From: Calliphora vicina
Taxonomy: Eukaryota; Arthropoda; Insecta; Diptera; Calliphoridae
DNA length: 64,000 nt
Reading direction: 5' to 3'
NCBI RefSeq assembly: GCF_958450345.1
Contig: NC_088781.1
Span: 70,815,240 to 70,879,239 of the forward strand
Under the pieces are notes generated by a model. It saw only the letters and a list, made by a program, of their open reading frames with translations. It had not been told where the DNA came from and made no database searches. Positions 1 through 11,401 of this stretch are shown one piece after another (positions within the stretch are counted from its first letter, which is position 1; each line of letters opens with the position of its first letter). The translations under genes and the position numbers were made by a program.

Positions 1-470
1 GTCATACAAAATATTAATTTTAAAAAAATTACACTGTTTTTGAAACAAGGGACAAAACTGTTCACACCGTCTTTTGTTTTAAATGATTTTGTGTATTGTA
101 TAAGTTAGTAAATTGATACTCTTTTAAAATTAATTAATATGTTTAATATACTAACTACCCCTAACTATCGCTAACTGGACCGTATTTCATTTATCTCTTT
201 TTTTATTAAATCTTGACATACTTATCTATATAGAGTTATCAAATATTCGACATATTCCATAAACCGGTTTTCGAATGATTCGAAAAAACGTAATTTTTAA
301 AAACCGGTTTTCGGTTTTTTGAATCAATCAAATTTTTTTGTCAATTTATGAATTGAGGTATAAATTAAGCTTAAATATTTTTTTTATTAAAACTATTTAA
401 ATTAATTTTATTTAACAAAACATTAAATTTGTTTAATATTTTAAATCAAAAGAAATGATATATATTAATA
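1..470. other. AT-rich stretch, no gene seen
   Basis: No coding signal is visible. Between about 240 and 330 there are two copies of an AACCGGTTTTCG word that recurs near 2995-3010 and 3900-3930 beside TTCGAATAATTCGAA, so these are probably pieces of one decayed repeat family. No target-site duplication or clear ends could be assigned. Confidence 0.4.
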
Positions 471-2261
471 TAAAGCTAAGTCTACACGATATGTTGAATC
501 AGCATATTTATGCTGAAAAATTTGCTACCAGTACCAACATATCGTGTAGACACAAACTTTTTTCAACATACGTATGCTTAATCACATATGATGGGCATTT
601 GTTAACAACTCTAACAAACGTATGTTCACAAACTTAGCATATCGTGTAGACAACATATTTTTGCTTTTTAACAAATTTCCATCGTTTGCTGACAAATATG
701 TTATTTGTGTATATAAACTTTTCAGCATACGGAAAATTTGTTAGCATAGAGAATATATGTATATTTTAACATGTAGTCTTGCCTGATTTATCAATTTACT
801 GCAATTTACTGCAAACACATACTACTGATTTAAAATATAAATATATTGAAAATATATATTTGTTGGAAGATATTTATGCGCCTAAAATAAGTTTCAAAAT
901 AATTTTTGTTTTAGCATGAAAATAGTAAAAAAACAAAAATTTTTCAGGTACAAAGTGATCTTTATGAGCTATTGAAAGTGCCTAGGTACGATCAGATTGC
1001 ATTGATATGTTCACAAGAGTTGTTCAGCTTTACCGTAGCTACAACTTAAATTAAGGTATTCTAAAAAAAGTGAAACAAAAAATGTAAACAAAATTTGTTT
1101 TGTGGATTCTTAGCTATATTATTGTCATATATAGTAAAGCGGTATCACCAAGTTTGAATTCGCTGTTGGTCAAAAGCGGATGACTCGTTTTTTTGAGGGC
1201 CCACTGATTTTCAGGAAATTGGTCATCAAAATCGCCAAACTGAGTATAGGGTTTAACTACTATAGTAGAGTCGAACCTATACTGTTCAGTCCGTGTGTTT
1301 TTCCAAAATTCTTTACTTGTTGCACAGTGTAATTAGCCCTTTGGTATTTGGACATTCGAGAAAAAATGTGTATTTGCATATAAATCCGATCCCTAGTCAT
1401 TAAATATTTTTAGTATTATTATTCTAAAATAAACAAGTAAGAAAGTATAGTCAGTCAAGTACTGTGTAATAATTGCGCTAGATATCAAGAACGCCTTCAA
1501 TTCGGCGGAATGGTACAATATAAATTCGTCTCTGCAGAATTTGAACGTCCAGAGAATTTTGTCGTGAATTCGTTGGCCAGAAATATAGGAGACCCAAGGC
1601 AAAGCCGCAGAATACTTCTATCTAGAGTGGCAAACTCTATACTGCTAATGGGTCACCTATCTGGAATAGTTCACTAAGATGCACCTCCAGGAAGGACATG
1701 ATGTCCATTTTCCGTTGAAGTTGTCTACGCGTATGCAGCGTATATCGCAACATACATATCTTTTGATGCATCATATGTAGTTGCGGGCATAAACTAATTA
1801 CTGCAGTTCAAGAATGTCCAACGCTTTGGGACATCAATCATCAGAAAGAAATTGCTGATTTTATAGGAGAACGAACTGCAGACGAATGCAAAGCTAAATT
1901 TAAAACAAACTAAAGCAAAAGCGAACAACAATGAAAATTTTTAACTCAATTTGTTTCATTTTTATTTCAATAATTTATTTAATAATTAATTTGACATTTT
2001 GAAACAAATGTTCATACGACTCAACATACATATTATCATATGAAATTTAACATATCGTGTAGACACAACAATTGTATGCTAACTCATATGTTGAATTATC
2101 ATTTGCTGGCATATGTTAAATTAAAAAAATTTACCACTTTCAGCTTATCGTGTAGACACCTAACATGTTGAATATGCTGATAGAGGCATTTGTTGTTATT
2201 TTAAAGCATATGCGTTTAAGCATTCATTTGCTGATTCAACATATCTGTATACCAAGCTTAA
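471..2261. mobile_element. TIR DNA transposon, PIF/Harbinger-like candidate
   Basis: The ends are imperfect inverted repeats of about 40 bases: AAGCTAAGTCTACACGATAT on the left, continuing GTTGAATCAGCATAT, against AAGCTTGGTATACAGATATG on the complement of the right end, continuing TTGAATCAGCAAAT. A subterminal word ATCGTGTAGAC (or its complement) recurs near 479, 540, 640, 2055 and 2145. The interior holds a short MADF-like remnant. MADF/SANT proteins accompany PIF/Harbinger transposases, which suggests that superfamily, but no transposase is readable and the flanks are AT-rich, so the duplication cannot be read. Probably a nonautonomous, decayed copy. Confidence 0.5.
1794..1913 (+). pseudogene. 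MADF-domain remnant inside a TIR element
   Basis: Reading in one frame to a TAA stop gives 39 residues starting LITAVQECPTLWD and ending EIADFIGERTADECKAKFKT plus N. The first part matches the start of a MADF domain (the L-I-x-x-V-x-x-x-P-x-L-W-D signature) and the second part matches its C-terminal helix; the middle of the domain is missing. A stop codon lies directly upstream in frame. MADF proteins are Myb-related DNA-binding factors, in insects both host regulators and transposon accessory proteins. Here the location between the terminal repeats favours a transposon-borne relic. Function is lost. Confidence 0.55.
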
Positions 2262-3206
2262 TATTAATACATACTAATAGTTAGTTGTATTTTTTAAAAT
2301 AATATTTCAAGAAGAGAATACAATTAAAATGATTTGAGGACACACGATTATTCAAATTTATTTTTGATTAAAAAAGTAACAGAAATAACACGTTCATTTA
2401 TAGTTGAAATTGCATTGTATAAAAGATTTACTTTATTTTAACTTTTTGAAAATTTGTACAAGTAATCAAAATCTGGTTTTAAATCTCTAGTTGTTGCAAT
2501 ACTAGTTTTTTTGTGTATATTTCGAAGTTCTTTTATTGTTAAACTGAGCTGAGCTTCTAAATTTTCCGAGTCACATTCAATATATTCTACACATAGGAAG
2601 CTGGAACGATTAAACCTTGTTATTAAAAGCAGTAGTGACATTGGCAGTGGTACAGTATCAATGACTTTTTATGATATCCACCAATTTAAAAGACACGCGG
2701 TTGGTATAAACAACGTCGAACAGGAACCGTTATACGAAGCTAAATCAAACACGCGCCAAAACGTGACGCAAAATTTTCGAAGGTAAAAAACAAAAATGAG
2801 CCAGAAATAATGACAATGACGCTCGACTGCGCCTAGTCCTTGATGTATAACTTGTTAATGGCATTCAACATGAAATCAAAACACACATTTAGAAGAAAAG
2901 GGTTGTTTAAAGTAATCGCTAATTATTAAAATGAATCGCAGAATCTTAAAATAAATAAAAAAATATTCGATTTTGTCGAATAATTCGAGACAAAAAAACC
3001 GGTTTGTCGAATAACTCAAAAACCCGTCTGTCGCCAATGGCTCATATATTTATTTATTTAAATTTATTACGATTTTTATTTTTATTAATATTGAAATATT
3101 TTGGTTTGATTATATTATTGTTTGTGAGCTACCTTAATGTTTACTTAAATTGTCTTATTGACCAATTGTATGATCATTATTGTTTGGTTCATTTGTCCGT
3201 TAGGAT
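2262..3206. other. Noncoding stretch with CCGGTTT/TTCGAA words
   Basis: No gene recognised. A cluster of ATTCGATTTTGTCGAATAAT and AAACCGGTTTGTCGAATAAC words lies at 2962-3015 and resembles the words at 240-330 and 3896-3935, suggesting debris of one element family. The open frame on the minus strand at 2438-2641 has no recognisable domain. Confidence 0.35.
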
Positions 3207-3500
3207 CAAGGCGAATTTATACAAGGTGGAGTCAGTCAAACAGCTGATAATTTTTTTTTCGCTTTTTGGTTTTAGCAGTTGTCAAAGCTTGTTTTTATAT
3301 TTAAATATCTACATATTCTAATCGTATTAACAAACTATTTATTTTTTACATAAATAAGTAAAGCTATCACTATACAATTATCTACACTACATTAAGTTTT
3401 AATACATATTTGTTTATTTTTTCATTTTTGTTTTTTGACATTTGTTAAGACCAATTGTTGTATTTGTAGAACTGATAGCACCTTGTATAAATTCGCCTTG
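3207..3500. mobile_element. hAT-type MITE, 294 bp
   Basis: A perfect 22-base terminal inverted repeat beginning CAAGGCGAATTTATACAAGG is flanked by a perfect 8-bp target duplication GTTAGGAT (3199-3206 and 3501-3508). An 8-bp duplication with a CA-starting TIR is the hAT signature. The body is noncoding, so the copy is nonautonomous. A lone end of the same sequence appears at about 41448 in the 5' flank of the Piwi exons. Confidence 0.85.
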
Positions 3501-3962
3501 GTTAGGATTTTTTATATTGTTTTGTATTCCCTTTTGTTCGTATTTGTTTACGAACTAATCGCACTTATTGTCCCTAAATTATACTGCAGTATTTCGTTCA
3601 GTTTATTTATTTGGAAATGAACTGTTGTAATAGTACATAAACAAAAAGAAATTTGTAGGCTCAGTAATAACTGGCTTTAGAATTTAAATTTAGTTTGTTG
3701 GGGATAAAGACTGCGGTAAGTCGCTTAATGTATTTATAAGTTATTTTTTTTTGTAATAAGTTATCTTTTTAGAAATAAACGGTTGCTCAAGTATATGCAT
3801 CATTAATTGAAAATTTGTGGTTCATTTATTTGGGACTTGTTAAATTCGCTGTCCTCAACATATAGGCTCAGGTCGCAGCCAGCGACATTGGAAAATAACC
3901 GGTTTTTCGAATAATTCGAAAACCGGTTTGACCACTTGAAATTTATTGAATATTTAAACCTT
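3501..3962. other. Noncoding stretch
   Basis: AT-rich sequence with no gene. It includes a palindromic AACCGGTTTTTCGAATAATT cluster at 3896-3935 related to words at 240-330 and 2962-3015. Confidence 0.35.
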
Positions 3963-4492
3963 GTTTTTATACCCTTCACCTTCGTGAGAAGGGTATATAT
4001 AAGTTTGTCATTCCGTTTGTAATTTCTACATTTTTCATTTCCGACCCTATAAAGTATATATATTCTGGATCCTTATAGATAGCGGAGTCGATTAAGCCAT
4101 GTCCGTCTGTCTGTCTGTCTGTTGAAATCAATTTTCTGAAGACCCCAGATATCTTCGGGATCCAAATCTTCAATAATTCTGTCAGACATGCTTTCGAGAA
4201 GCAAAATCAGTCCATAAATAACGGAGATATGAGCAAAAAACCGTGACAACCTCGATTTTTGACCTATTTTGTATCTATATCTGGAATACTAAGTCATTAA
4301 TATAGACAATATGGATAAAACTTTTTTTTAAAAAAAATTAAAAAAACAATTTAAAAAAAAAAAATTGAAAAACAATTAAAAAAAAATTAATTTTGTTTAC
4401 CTAAAAATATTTAAAAAAATATATTTTAAAGTAGAATTTGGTGAAGGGTATATAAGATTCGGCACAGCCGAATATATCTCTCTTACTTGTTA
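3963..4492 (+). mobile_element. mini-me-like GTCY repeat element, copy 1
   Basis: Starts with a hairpin (ATACCCTTC ... GAAGGGTAT), carries a TA-rich tract next to ATTCTGGATCC and a short (GTCT)n tract at 4101-4123, then A-rich filler, and ends in a second hairpin GATTCGGCACAGCCGAATA followed by CTTACTTGTT. TA plus GTCY proto-microsatellites are the hallmark of the dipteran mini-me family. Related copies are at 21865, 42521, 52187 and 55005. No protein is encoded; the longest open frame crosses the microsatellite and is not a gene. Confidence 0.75.
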
Positions 4493-4661
4493 TACTTAGG
4501 TTTATTGTATTACTATGTAATATTATTTTGGCCAAATTGGCTTTTTATAACTGAATAAAATAAAAATAAAATATACGTAGTAAATAATAAAATTCTTCTG
4601 TAAAACAAAAATTTCGGAACTTTATGTGAACACTTTTGTCTTCTACTGTATATAATAATGA

Positions 4662-4978
4662 TCACAGTAAGCTTTGGTAATAGAGGATAGAGATAGCTTT
4701 ACGTAATAGAGGTTCGGAATCAGTTTTTCGATAAGATGGTTCAAGTGGGTATTTGCACGGTTTTGCATCTTGTAAACCAAACTTCAATAGCATATTTTCA
4801 ATGTACTGTTTTTGCCGTATTTTAAATTGGTTTTCTTTTGATTTTATGACTTCTAGTCCTAGGTAATATGTATGATATTTCACCTAAACTGTTAACTACA
4901 AATTTGCTGTTGAGTAGTTAAAGAAGATTTTTTTTATAAAATTTTTGTTTGTAGAAGCTACTAAGTCATCAACATATA
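4662..4978 (-). pseudogene. Copia-type reverse transcriptase, distal half
   Basis: On the minus strand the sequence next to the Helitron junction reads ILIYVDDLVAS, the catalytic YVDD box of Copia-type (RVT_2) reverse transcriptase. After two stops it continues YLGLEVIKSKENQFKIRQKQ and KPCKYPLEP, typical of the segment after the active site. This is the continuation of the Copia fragment at 8973-11100; the Helitron at 4979-8972 separates the two. RNase H and the 3' LTR are not seen to the left, so the copy is truncated as well as interrupted. Confidence 0.85.
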
Positions 4979-5024
4979 TCAATATATATAAAAATTAAAT
5001 GGTCCATGTATGTAATGTCATCAC

Positions 5025-5789
5025 CAGGGAAACCAAAATATGCAAATGCATGTTTTTCCTGGTGAGTCTAATGGGCAGATGGATAAGATATTTATACGTT
5101 TCACAACTATTTAAAAATTTTGGCATCGATTTGTTAGTGCATATTTTTGCATATTTTACCATTAAATGCATATATTTGGTTTAAGAGCATATTTATGTTA
5201 TATTTTTGCGTTTTAGAGCATATTTTACAGTTTAATAGCATATTTTGACTTTATCAAAAACAAATTTTGTCTTACTTATTTTTCGCTGTAGTGTTACAGG
5301 TTTTTACTCCCTATGCTTAAAATTCAAAATTGAAAAATTGGTGGCTTTTTTTAATATAAAATAAGCACTATTTTAATAATAATTTATTGCAATAATAACC
5401 TTAATTGAAGAATTGCCTTTATATTTATATAAAACTAGCTGTCCCGGCAAACGTTGTTCTGCCATAGCTCACACAAAGTTTGAAGATTCCCACTATAATA
5501 GTACTCCAGATATGCATTAATAAATTTTTACTTTGTATGGGAGGTGCCATGCCCATTGTTCCTATATAGGTAAATTGTGAATCTAAACCCACTCAAACAC
5601 ACACAATAAATTTCGTCGACAGAATTACAGAAGAATTATATATATAAAGATAAAGATATCATCAAAAAATAGCTCTCGAGGCCTTTTCATAACTTAAGTT
5701 CCTATTGTTTTTATGCATATTTTAAAGTTTTTACTGCATATTTAAAGCGCTTAAAACGCTTTTTTTAGAGCATATTTCCGGTTTCCCTG
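5025..5789. mobile_element. hAT-type MITE nested in the Helitron
   Basis: Terminal repeats CAGGGAAACC ... GGTTTCCCTG are flanked by a perfect 8-bp duplication GTCATCAC (5017-5024 and 5790-5797). Both ends carry clusters of the subterminal word GCATATTTT, which in hAT elements can serve as transposase binding sites (inference). The target is the conserved Helitron 5' region, which resumes in phase at 5798 when compared with the parallel copy at 8384. Confidence 0.9.
5435..5650 (-). mobile_element. Short Helitron-like insertion
   Basis: Read on the minus strand it begins TCTTTATATATATAATTC after an A and ends GCCGGGACAGCTAG before a T, so both ends obey Helitron rules (5' TC, 3' CTRR, A/T target). 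It is only 216 bases and lies inside the hAT MITE, making a fourth nesting level in the Copia element. The sequence has no coding capacity. Confidence 0.6.
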
Positions 5790-6095
5790 GTCATCACGTA
5801 AGAACGGCTGGAGCGATTTGGTTGATTTTTTTTTTATTCGATTCGAGGAGATGGTTTGTAAAGAAAAAAATTAAAAAAAATCCGGCTAAAACTCGGAAAG
5901 TTTAAGTTTTTAATATATTGCCTCCTTTTCACTTCTCATTTTTTTAAGTATGAGACAATTCTAGGAAACTCAATTAACTAAATTTTACTGCCTCCTTTTC
6001 ACTTCTCATTTTTCTTAATAAGCTAAATTTTTTGGAGAAACTTGAAGAGCTTGGTTTACTTAACCTACGCCTAAACTTTAGAAAGTTCCTAATTA

Positions 6096-6098
<3 letters not shown>

Positions 6099-6126
<28 letters not shown>
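6099..6126. repeat. (AT)n microsatellite
   Basis: Fourteen AT dinucleotides in a row within the Helitron, at the point where recognisable Helitron sequence gives way to unrelated DNA. Confidence 0.9.
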
Positions 6127-6130
<4 letters not shown>

Positions 6131-6479
6131 TTGCTCTGTGATATAATTTAGTCATATTTGATAATATCAAAAGTGAAAACTTTAATATACATATCGAGGG
6201 CCAATATTCAAAACCCTCTATCTTGGAACACACAACTTTTCAGTAGAAAAAACTGTTTTTTTCGCGTATTACTTGAGTTAGTAAAATTCGGTATTCTACA
6301 ATATTTTTTTAAAGCAACTACTGAATCTCACATATACACTAATACCCCGGTTTGCGTCGCTAATTGGGCCTGGAGAAACGCGTCGTAAACCGAAACATTT
6401 GTATTGACGTTCATTTAATTGGATTCTATGTTCATAATTTTTGCTGAAAAAATAGATTTTTCAATACAAACATTTTCAT

Positions 6480-6655
6480 ATTAACGACGCAAATCGAAGT
6501 ACTAATGACGCAACTTCGAAGCCATGCGACGCAAACTGAAACAGAAACGATGCAAATCGAAGCACTGCAACTCAAATTGGAACAAAATCTACATACGCAA
6601 CTTGGAAATCACTGAAATTTTAAAAAGACGCAACTTCGAAACTGACGCAGATTGA
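6480..6655. repeat. Degenerate GACGCAA-type minisatellite
   Basis: Loose repetitions of GACGCAAAT/CTCGAA-like words (for example near 6484, 6506, 6528, 6549, 6627 and 6645) form a decayed minisatellite. The phase and spacing vary, so no clean unit length can be given. Confidence 0.45.
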
Positions 6656-8383
6656 TTTCATTTGATTGGTGTAAATTATCGTAAAATAATAGATGACACT
6701 TTAAAAGTAAACACTTTTTTAAGCAAACTCCAACATTAATCATTTATTTTTATGCGATGGACATTATATTTTCCAAAAAACAAAAAGGTAAAATATTTCC
6801 ATGGTAATTCAATTCAGAATCGGCATTCGCTATTTTGATAAATGATTGAAAAATGTAAAATTCATGTTCAGCATGCAAAAATTAGTAAGAAAACATGAAT
6901 TGCAAGAAGAAATTATTCCAAAAAAATCCAAGCTACATTGAATTTTTTCTATAAGAATTTCCGGTTTCACGCAACTTTTTGATATTTTGCCCAACTGCTG
7001 GGTCACAATTCTTAGATTTTCCCATCTTTCACTAACACTCTGCTACAAAATGACACTTTTTGACAGAACATGAAAAGCGACCTAATGGGGGTTGTAGGCC
7101 TAGATGAGGACATACTAAAACCGTTTTCAAAGATTTTGAAACACCCTCAAAATTTTGAGATATTTTGAAAAAACTGTTTTAGAGTAGGTCGTAGTACTTT
7201 AGTACCTCTAACTCACACATTTTTAGACCGATTTCAAAATTTTAAACAATTATGGATAGACAAAGAATTAAGCTTTCATAAAATATATGCACAAAATGCG
7301 TAAGTTTTTATAAAAAGTTTCGCTTTATTTTTAATTTTTTTCGTAATTTTTCATATTCAACATAGTTAATTTATTTTTTTTTCTATGAAAACCTATTCTT
7401 TTTTGCACAGTGTTTTAAAGACAACTTTATATGGGAAAAAATGAGATATTACTTGTTAAAATCGGTTTATATTTGCAAAAGTTATTAAATTTTTTTGAAA
7501 AAAGTTCGAAAAAATTTACCTTGTAAATTCAAAATTTTCAAAATATATTTTTTTCTACAGTTTTATTTATGTATATGCGCTGGGGGAGAAAATACTAAAA
7601 ATGGTGTTAATTAAAAGTTGAATAACTTTTAGAATTTTCATACGATTTGAATAATTAAAACCATGTTTTGTTAAGAACTAAATTTTCTATATATGTTGGT
7701 ATAAATTTTTATAAACTTTCATATCAAAATAAGCAATGAAAAGCGACTAAAATCAAAAATGTTGATAAATTTTGTTTTTCCTTTAGATATTCTTAACAAA
7801 AACAATCCTTATAACTTAAAAATGTATCAAAAAATGCACGTCATTTTAAAGCGTAATCAGTTTTCTTTCCAAACCCTTTAAAAAATTTAAAGTCGGACAA
7901 AAACTGACTAAGCTACAGGTCGATAAGTCGACGAACACCACTGAAAACGGGTTTTTTCAGAATAACTTCTGAATTTGAGGCTGTTTCTGAAAATTTTAGA
8001 GACAATTTGTTGTGTACTCAGCAAGACCTATAACCCACGCTAGGCCGTTTTCCAAGTTTTTTTTTTTCCATCGTAGCACCGTGTAATTGACTTAAACAAA
8101 ATAAATTATTTTTATGCTGGAATGTACTTTAGAACACTGTTCTTACCTTTTATACTTAATATAATAACTTTCAATAACTTTTACAATATGTTTATTTTCT
8201 AATTGATGCGCTGTCCTTATTATTTCGCACAGCTAAAAACAACATCTGTTATTATCAAAAGCATGTAAATATAAAAAAAAATAGCTAAAATTAATCACCG
8301 TTATTTATCAGCAATTCTCTCATTTTACTTACATTCTCACCAAATAATAATGTACCACATTAGTATCCTTATTATTTTTCACA
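6656..8383. other. Unassigned interior of the Helitron
   Basis: AT-rich sequence with no recognisable coding, terminal repeats or RNA gene. It lies between the first Helitron 5' segment and the second 5' end at 8384, so it is either captured host DNA or the remains of older insertions. Confidence 0.4.
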
Positions 8384-8972
8384 TCAATGTATATAAAAAT
8401 GAAATGATCCATGTATGTAATGGCATCACATGAGAACGGCTGGAGCTATTTGGCTGATTTTTTTATTCGATTTGAAATTTTCAGGAGATGGTTTGTAAAG
8501 AAAAAAATTCCTGGTAAAACTCGGAAATTTTAAGTTTTTAATATATTCTTATTTTTAACATTGAATTTGAATAGGAAAAATGGGAAAAGGGAAAAAGCTC
8601 CCGGGGATTTTGTTCATAATTGGGCTGATTGTCTCCTTTTCACTTCTCATTTTTCTTAATACGAGAAATTTTTTGGAGAAACTTGAAGAACTAACAACAC
8701 TGCCTTAGAAACTTGAAGAGCTAAGAATACGCCTCAATATAAGAACAAAAAACATTGTTTATCATCAAGCTTTAAAATGAATTTTGTTTGTTTTTTATTT
8801 AATAATTGTTTCAATTGTTGTTGCATATAATAAAAACCGCATAATTGCTTTTTAAGCAATAAATTGATAAAAATTTGTATTTTTTCTTTTACTGAAATTT
8901 TTGTGTTTTAATTCTATATGAAATACAAATCATTAGTAAATATCCATCGAGCGAAGCCGGGCGGTCAGCTAG
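8384..8972 (+). mobile_element. Second Helitron 5' end sharing the 3' end
   Basis: A second family 5' end (TCAATGTATATAAAAATGAA, then ATGATCCATGTATGTAATGG) starts after an A at 8384 and runs into the same 3' hairpin and CTAG end at 8972. It aligns with 4979-5024 plus 5798-6000. The shared GGCTGGAGC and GGAGATGGTTTGTAAAG words confirm this. It also shares a GGGAAAAGG...TTCATAATTGGGCTGAT piece with the MITE at 55789. Confidence 0.65.
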
Positions 8973-9582
8973 TTAAAATATACATAAATATCTTCTCCAT
9001 TGATGACTTTTCTGTATAAACATGGATCTGTTTTGCTTTGCTCAAATTTACCACTCATGAGGTCATCATTCAAGGCTTTATTCCATACGTTTGCTGCTTG
9101 CTTAAGTCCATATAACGAACGTTTCAGTAGACATACATGACTTTCATCACCTTCGATAAAACCAGGTGGTTGTTTCATGTAATTGGTTTCTTTAAGGAAT
9201 CCATTTAAAAAAGCACACTTCACGTCCAGATGTTCCACATTCGTAAAATATTCAAGATCGCTTGTAATACTGCAGTTTGAACCCACATCAGTGTCATCAT
9301 CTGTAATAATATCACTATCATTAATAGATTTATGCGCAATAGTTATTTCCAAATTATTATCAGTTTCCAATTCTTTATTGTCACATTTCAAGTTCAACAA
9401 TACTTTCGAAGAAACAAATTTGAAATCTCTGCTAATAGTTAGTTTAATTGTACTTGTGTCCACAAAACGCAATCCTTTGCTTTCTTCATCACAACCCATA
9501 AAAGTTAATAAATTAGATTTGTTATCAAATTTCTTCCTATTCACTTATGGAATTAGGACATATGCTTTAGAGCCAAATATTT
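8973..9582 (-). pseudogene. Copia pol: integrase C-terminus and proximal RT
   Basis: Minus-strand reading gives RKKFDNKSNLLTFMGCDEES and RFVDTSTIKLTISRDFKFV, the conserved C-terminal integrase tail of Copia polyproteins, then a linker and LDVKCAFLNGFLKETNYMKQ followed by PPGF and LLKRSLYGLKQA, the classic Copia RT block. About 100 residues of early RT that should lie between them are missing, so there is an internal deletion. A stop interrupts the frame near 9545. The reading ends at GEDIYVYF where the Helitron begins; the YVDD box is on the other side at 4950-4963. Confidence 0.88.
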
Positions 9583-10307
9583 CTATTTTTCTATTTTAGT
9601 CTTTCGATCTTCCCATCTTTCATAGGGAGTACAAGGTATAGCGCTTGTAACAAAGCGATTTTGTAGATAATTGGAGTACATGATAACTTCCCCCAATAAA
9701 TGTTTGGTAGACTTGCTTCTTCTAAAAGACAACGAGCCATTTTCACAAGATAGCGATTTTTTTCGTTCAGCTACTCCGTTTTGTTGTGAACAATATGGAA
9801 CGCTAAATTGAGACATGATACCATAACTTCTTAGAAATTCGAACATCTTTTTCGACTTATATTCAGTTCCATTATTATGTTTATTAATATGTGTTGTTTT
9901 ATATTTGTGACATATTAATTTTTTTAAATACATAGAAAATCTGCTATTTTCTTTTACTAAGTTCTAGTAAATTGATATAAAACTCATTATTGGTAACACT
10001 GTTTCTTCATTTGTCATTTTACTTAAGACAAGTGAAAAAATTTAGTTGCAAGCAAATTCTCTTGCAAGCTGAGCTGCAAGTAAGAAAAATATGATTGTGT
10101 TAGTAAAAAACTATGAGTGTATTGAGTTTTTCGAACTTGCACTTGCATGTGGCAACGGGGGGTTAGCTTACCAGATTGCATGACCTTTACTGCATTGAAA
10201 TCTCCGTGTCCAAAAAGTTTATGGTAATAATGCTGACATTGATTCAATTTACATAAAACTTTATTAACTTGTTGACATGTTTGAGTTTTTAAATGACGAT
10301 GTTGCAC
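9583..10307 (-). pseudogene. Copia integrase core and pre-integrase zinc region
   Basis: The segment 10023-10307 carries YYHKLFGHGDFNAVKVMQSG, a form of the pre-integrase WHxxxGH motif. The segment 9583-9933 carries NNGTEYKSKKMFEFLRSYGI and PYCSQQNGVAERKKS, the second catalytic block of a DDE integrase. The catalytic aspartate normally found in the DNGxEY motif is replaced by asparagine, while the glutamate in NGVAER is kept. About 90 bases without a usable frame separate the two pieces. Defective integrase of a dead Copia element. Confidence 0.85.
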
Positions 10308-10379
10308 TCAGCAACACCGACCTCAGCATTATTCAAATGTAGAATTTTACAGTTTGTACCAAAAAAATAAAACCTTGTA

Positions 10380-11100
10380 GCCTTTTAATGACATTTTCTT
10401 ACATCTTGGACAGTAATAACGTTTTTAACACCTTGCTGATTTAGCATTTTTATTTTACAGTCACCTTTTCCATTTGAATAAACTCCATCACCATTAGCAA
10501 CAGTTACTTTTTCACGCCATTATTTATCTAAATTTGAAAATTCACTTTCACTGCTTCAAATATGACAAGTAGCACCAGAGTCGACTACCCACACACCTTC
10601 TTTTCCATTAAGAACAAAACACCAATTATTTTCCTCATTTTCGGCCAATTTAGTTTTCTGATGTCTTTCATTTTTGAATTTATAGCAATCTTTCCGTATA
10701 TGAACAATACCGTGATAATAGTGACATACAATGTTTTTATTATTATGCCTTTTTAATTTATTTGTCGTTTTTAATACGGAATCTTCAACAGATTCTCTCT
10801 TTGTTTTTCAAATTCCTCAAGCAATTTTTTTTAACGATGGTCATAGTTAGATCTTTTTCATCTCTCACTTCAAGTGTTGTTATAAGGGTATCGTACAAGC
10901 TGGGTAAACTACTAAGTAGCATCGAAATTAGCCAAGATTCAGAAATTTCCTCACCAAGAGATTGTTATTTACAAAACAGAAATTTCATTTGGGTGATATG
11001 CTTGTCCATATCCTCTCCCGGCTACAGTTTAAGTCCACAAATTGTTCTAGTTAATTTGACTATGTTACAGTTACAGTTGGCAATACGAAAAACTTATTAA
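10380..11100 (-). pseudogene. Copia gag, zinc knuckle and protease remnant
   Basis: On the minus strand a gag-like stretch includes GEEISESWLISMLLSSLPSLYDTL, the UBN2/retrotran_gag signature, with two stops upstream. It continues to CHYYHGIVHIRKDC, a zinc knuckle in which the second cysteine is replaced by histidine, and then to WVVDSGATCHI, the Copia protease active-site motif with DSGA intact. Order gag, knuckle, protease, integrase, RT is that of Ty1/copia. Nothing to the right of 11100 is recognisable as the 5' LTR. Confidence 0.8.
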
Positions 11101-11401
11101 AAGTTTTGGATCAGCCATTCCGCACAAAATACTATTCATGATTCAAACAGTAATTAAAAACAAATTACACAGTGGGAATTCAGGCAATAAAATTAACCAA
11201 CTTTATTCTTTCGTGGATCTTACAGAATCTTAATTATAAAAGGCCTATAACCTATTAAAATTGTGAACTCAAAAATTTATTAAAATTTTATTAACGAATT
11301 ATAGAAGTTATAAATACAAGTATCGAATATTATTGTAAAGTCAGAAAAATTTTCGTTTCTAAAAAACAATTTCAAGACATACTACGAAAATAATATACAA
11401 G

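Larger units (their letters stand above)
4979..8972 (+). mobile_element. Helitron insertion in Copia pol
   Basis: The right end reads GCGAAGCCGGGCGGTCAGCTAG followed by T, a CTRR-type Helitron 3' end with GC-rich hairpin; the left end starts TCAATATATATAAAAATTAA after an A, giving insertion between A and T. Copia reverse transcriptase flanks both sides. A second 5' end of the same family starts at 8384. The interior (about 6100-8380) is noncoding and may be captured DNA. No Rep/helicase coding is seen, so it is nonautonomous. Exact left boundary is uncertain by a few bases. Confidence 0.7.

Noticed and set aside
2438..2641. Minus-strand 67-codon frame (…NLEAQLSLTIKELRNIHKKT…)
   Set aside because: Amino-acid pattern is plausible, but there is no recognised domain, no splice context and no repeat in the window to support coding.
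4979..8972. Claim that removing the Helitron exactly restores the Copia reading frame across YVDD
   Set aside because: With the TC/CTAG boundaries the joined frame is off by one; only a boundary shifted by one base keeps frame, so exact restoration is not claimed.
9183..9599. 138-codon plus-strand frame
   Set aside because: It is the antisense shadow of the Copia integrase/RT reading on the minus strand.
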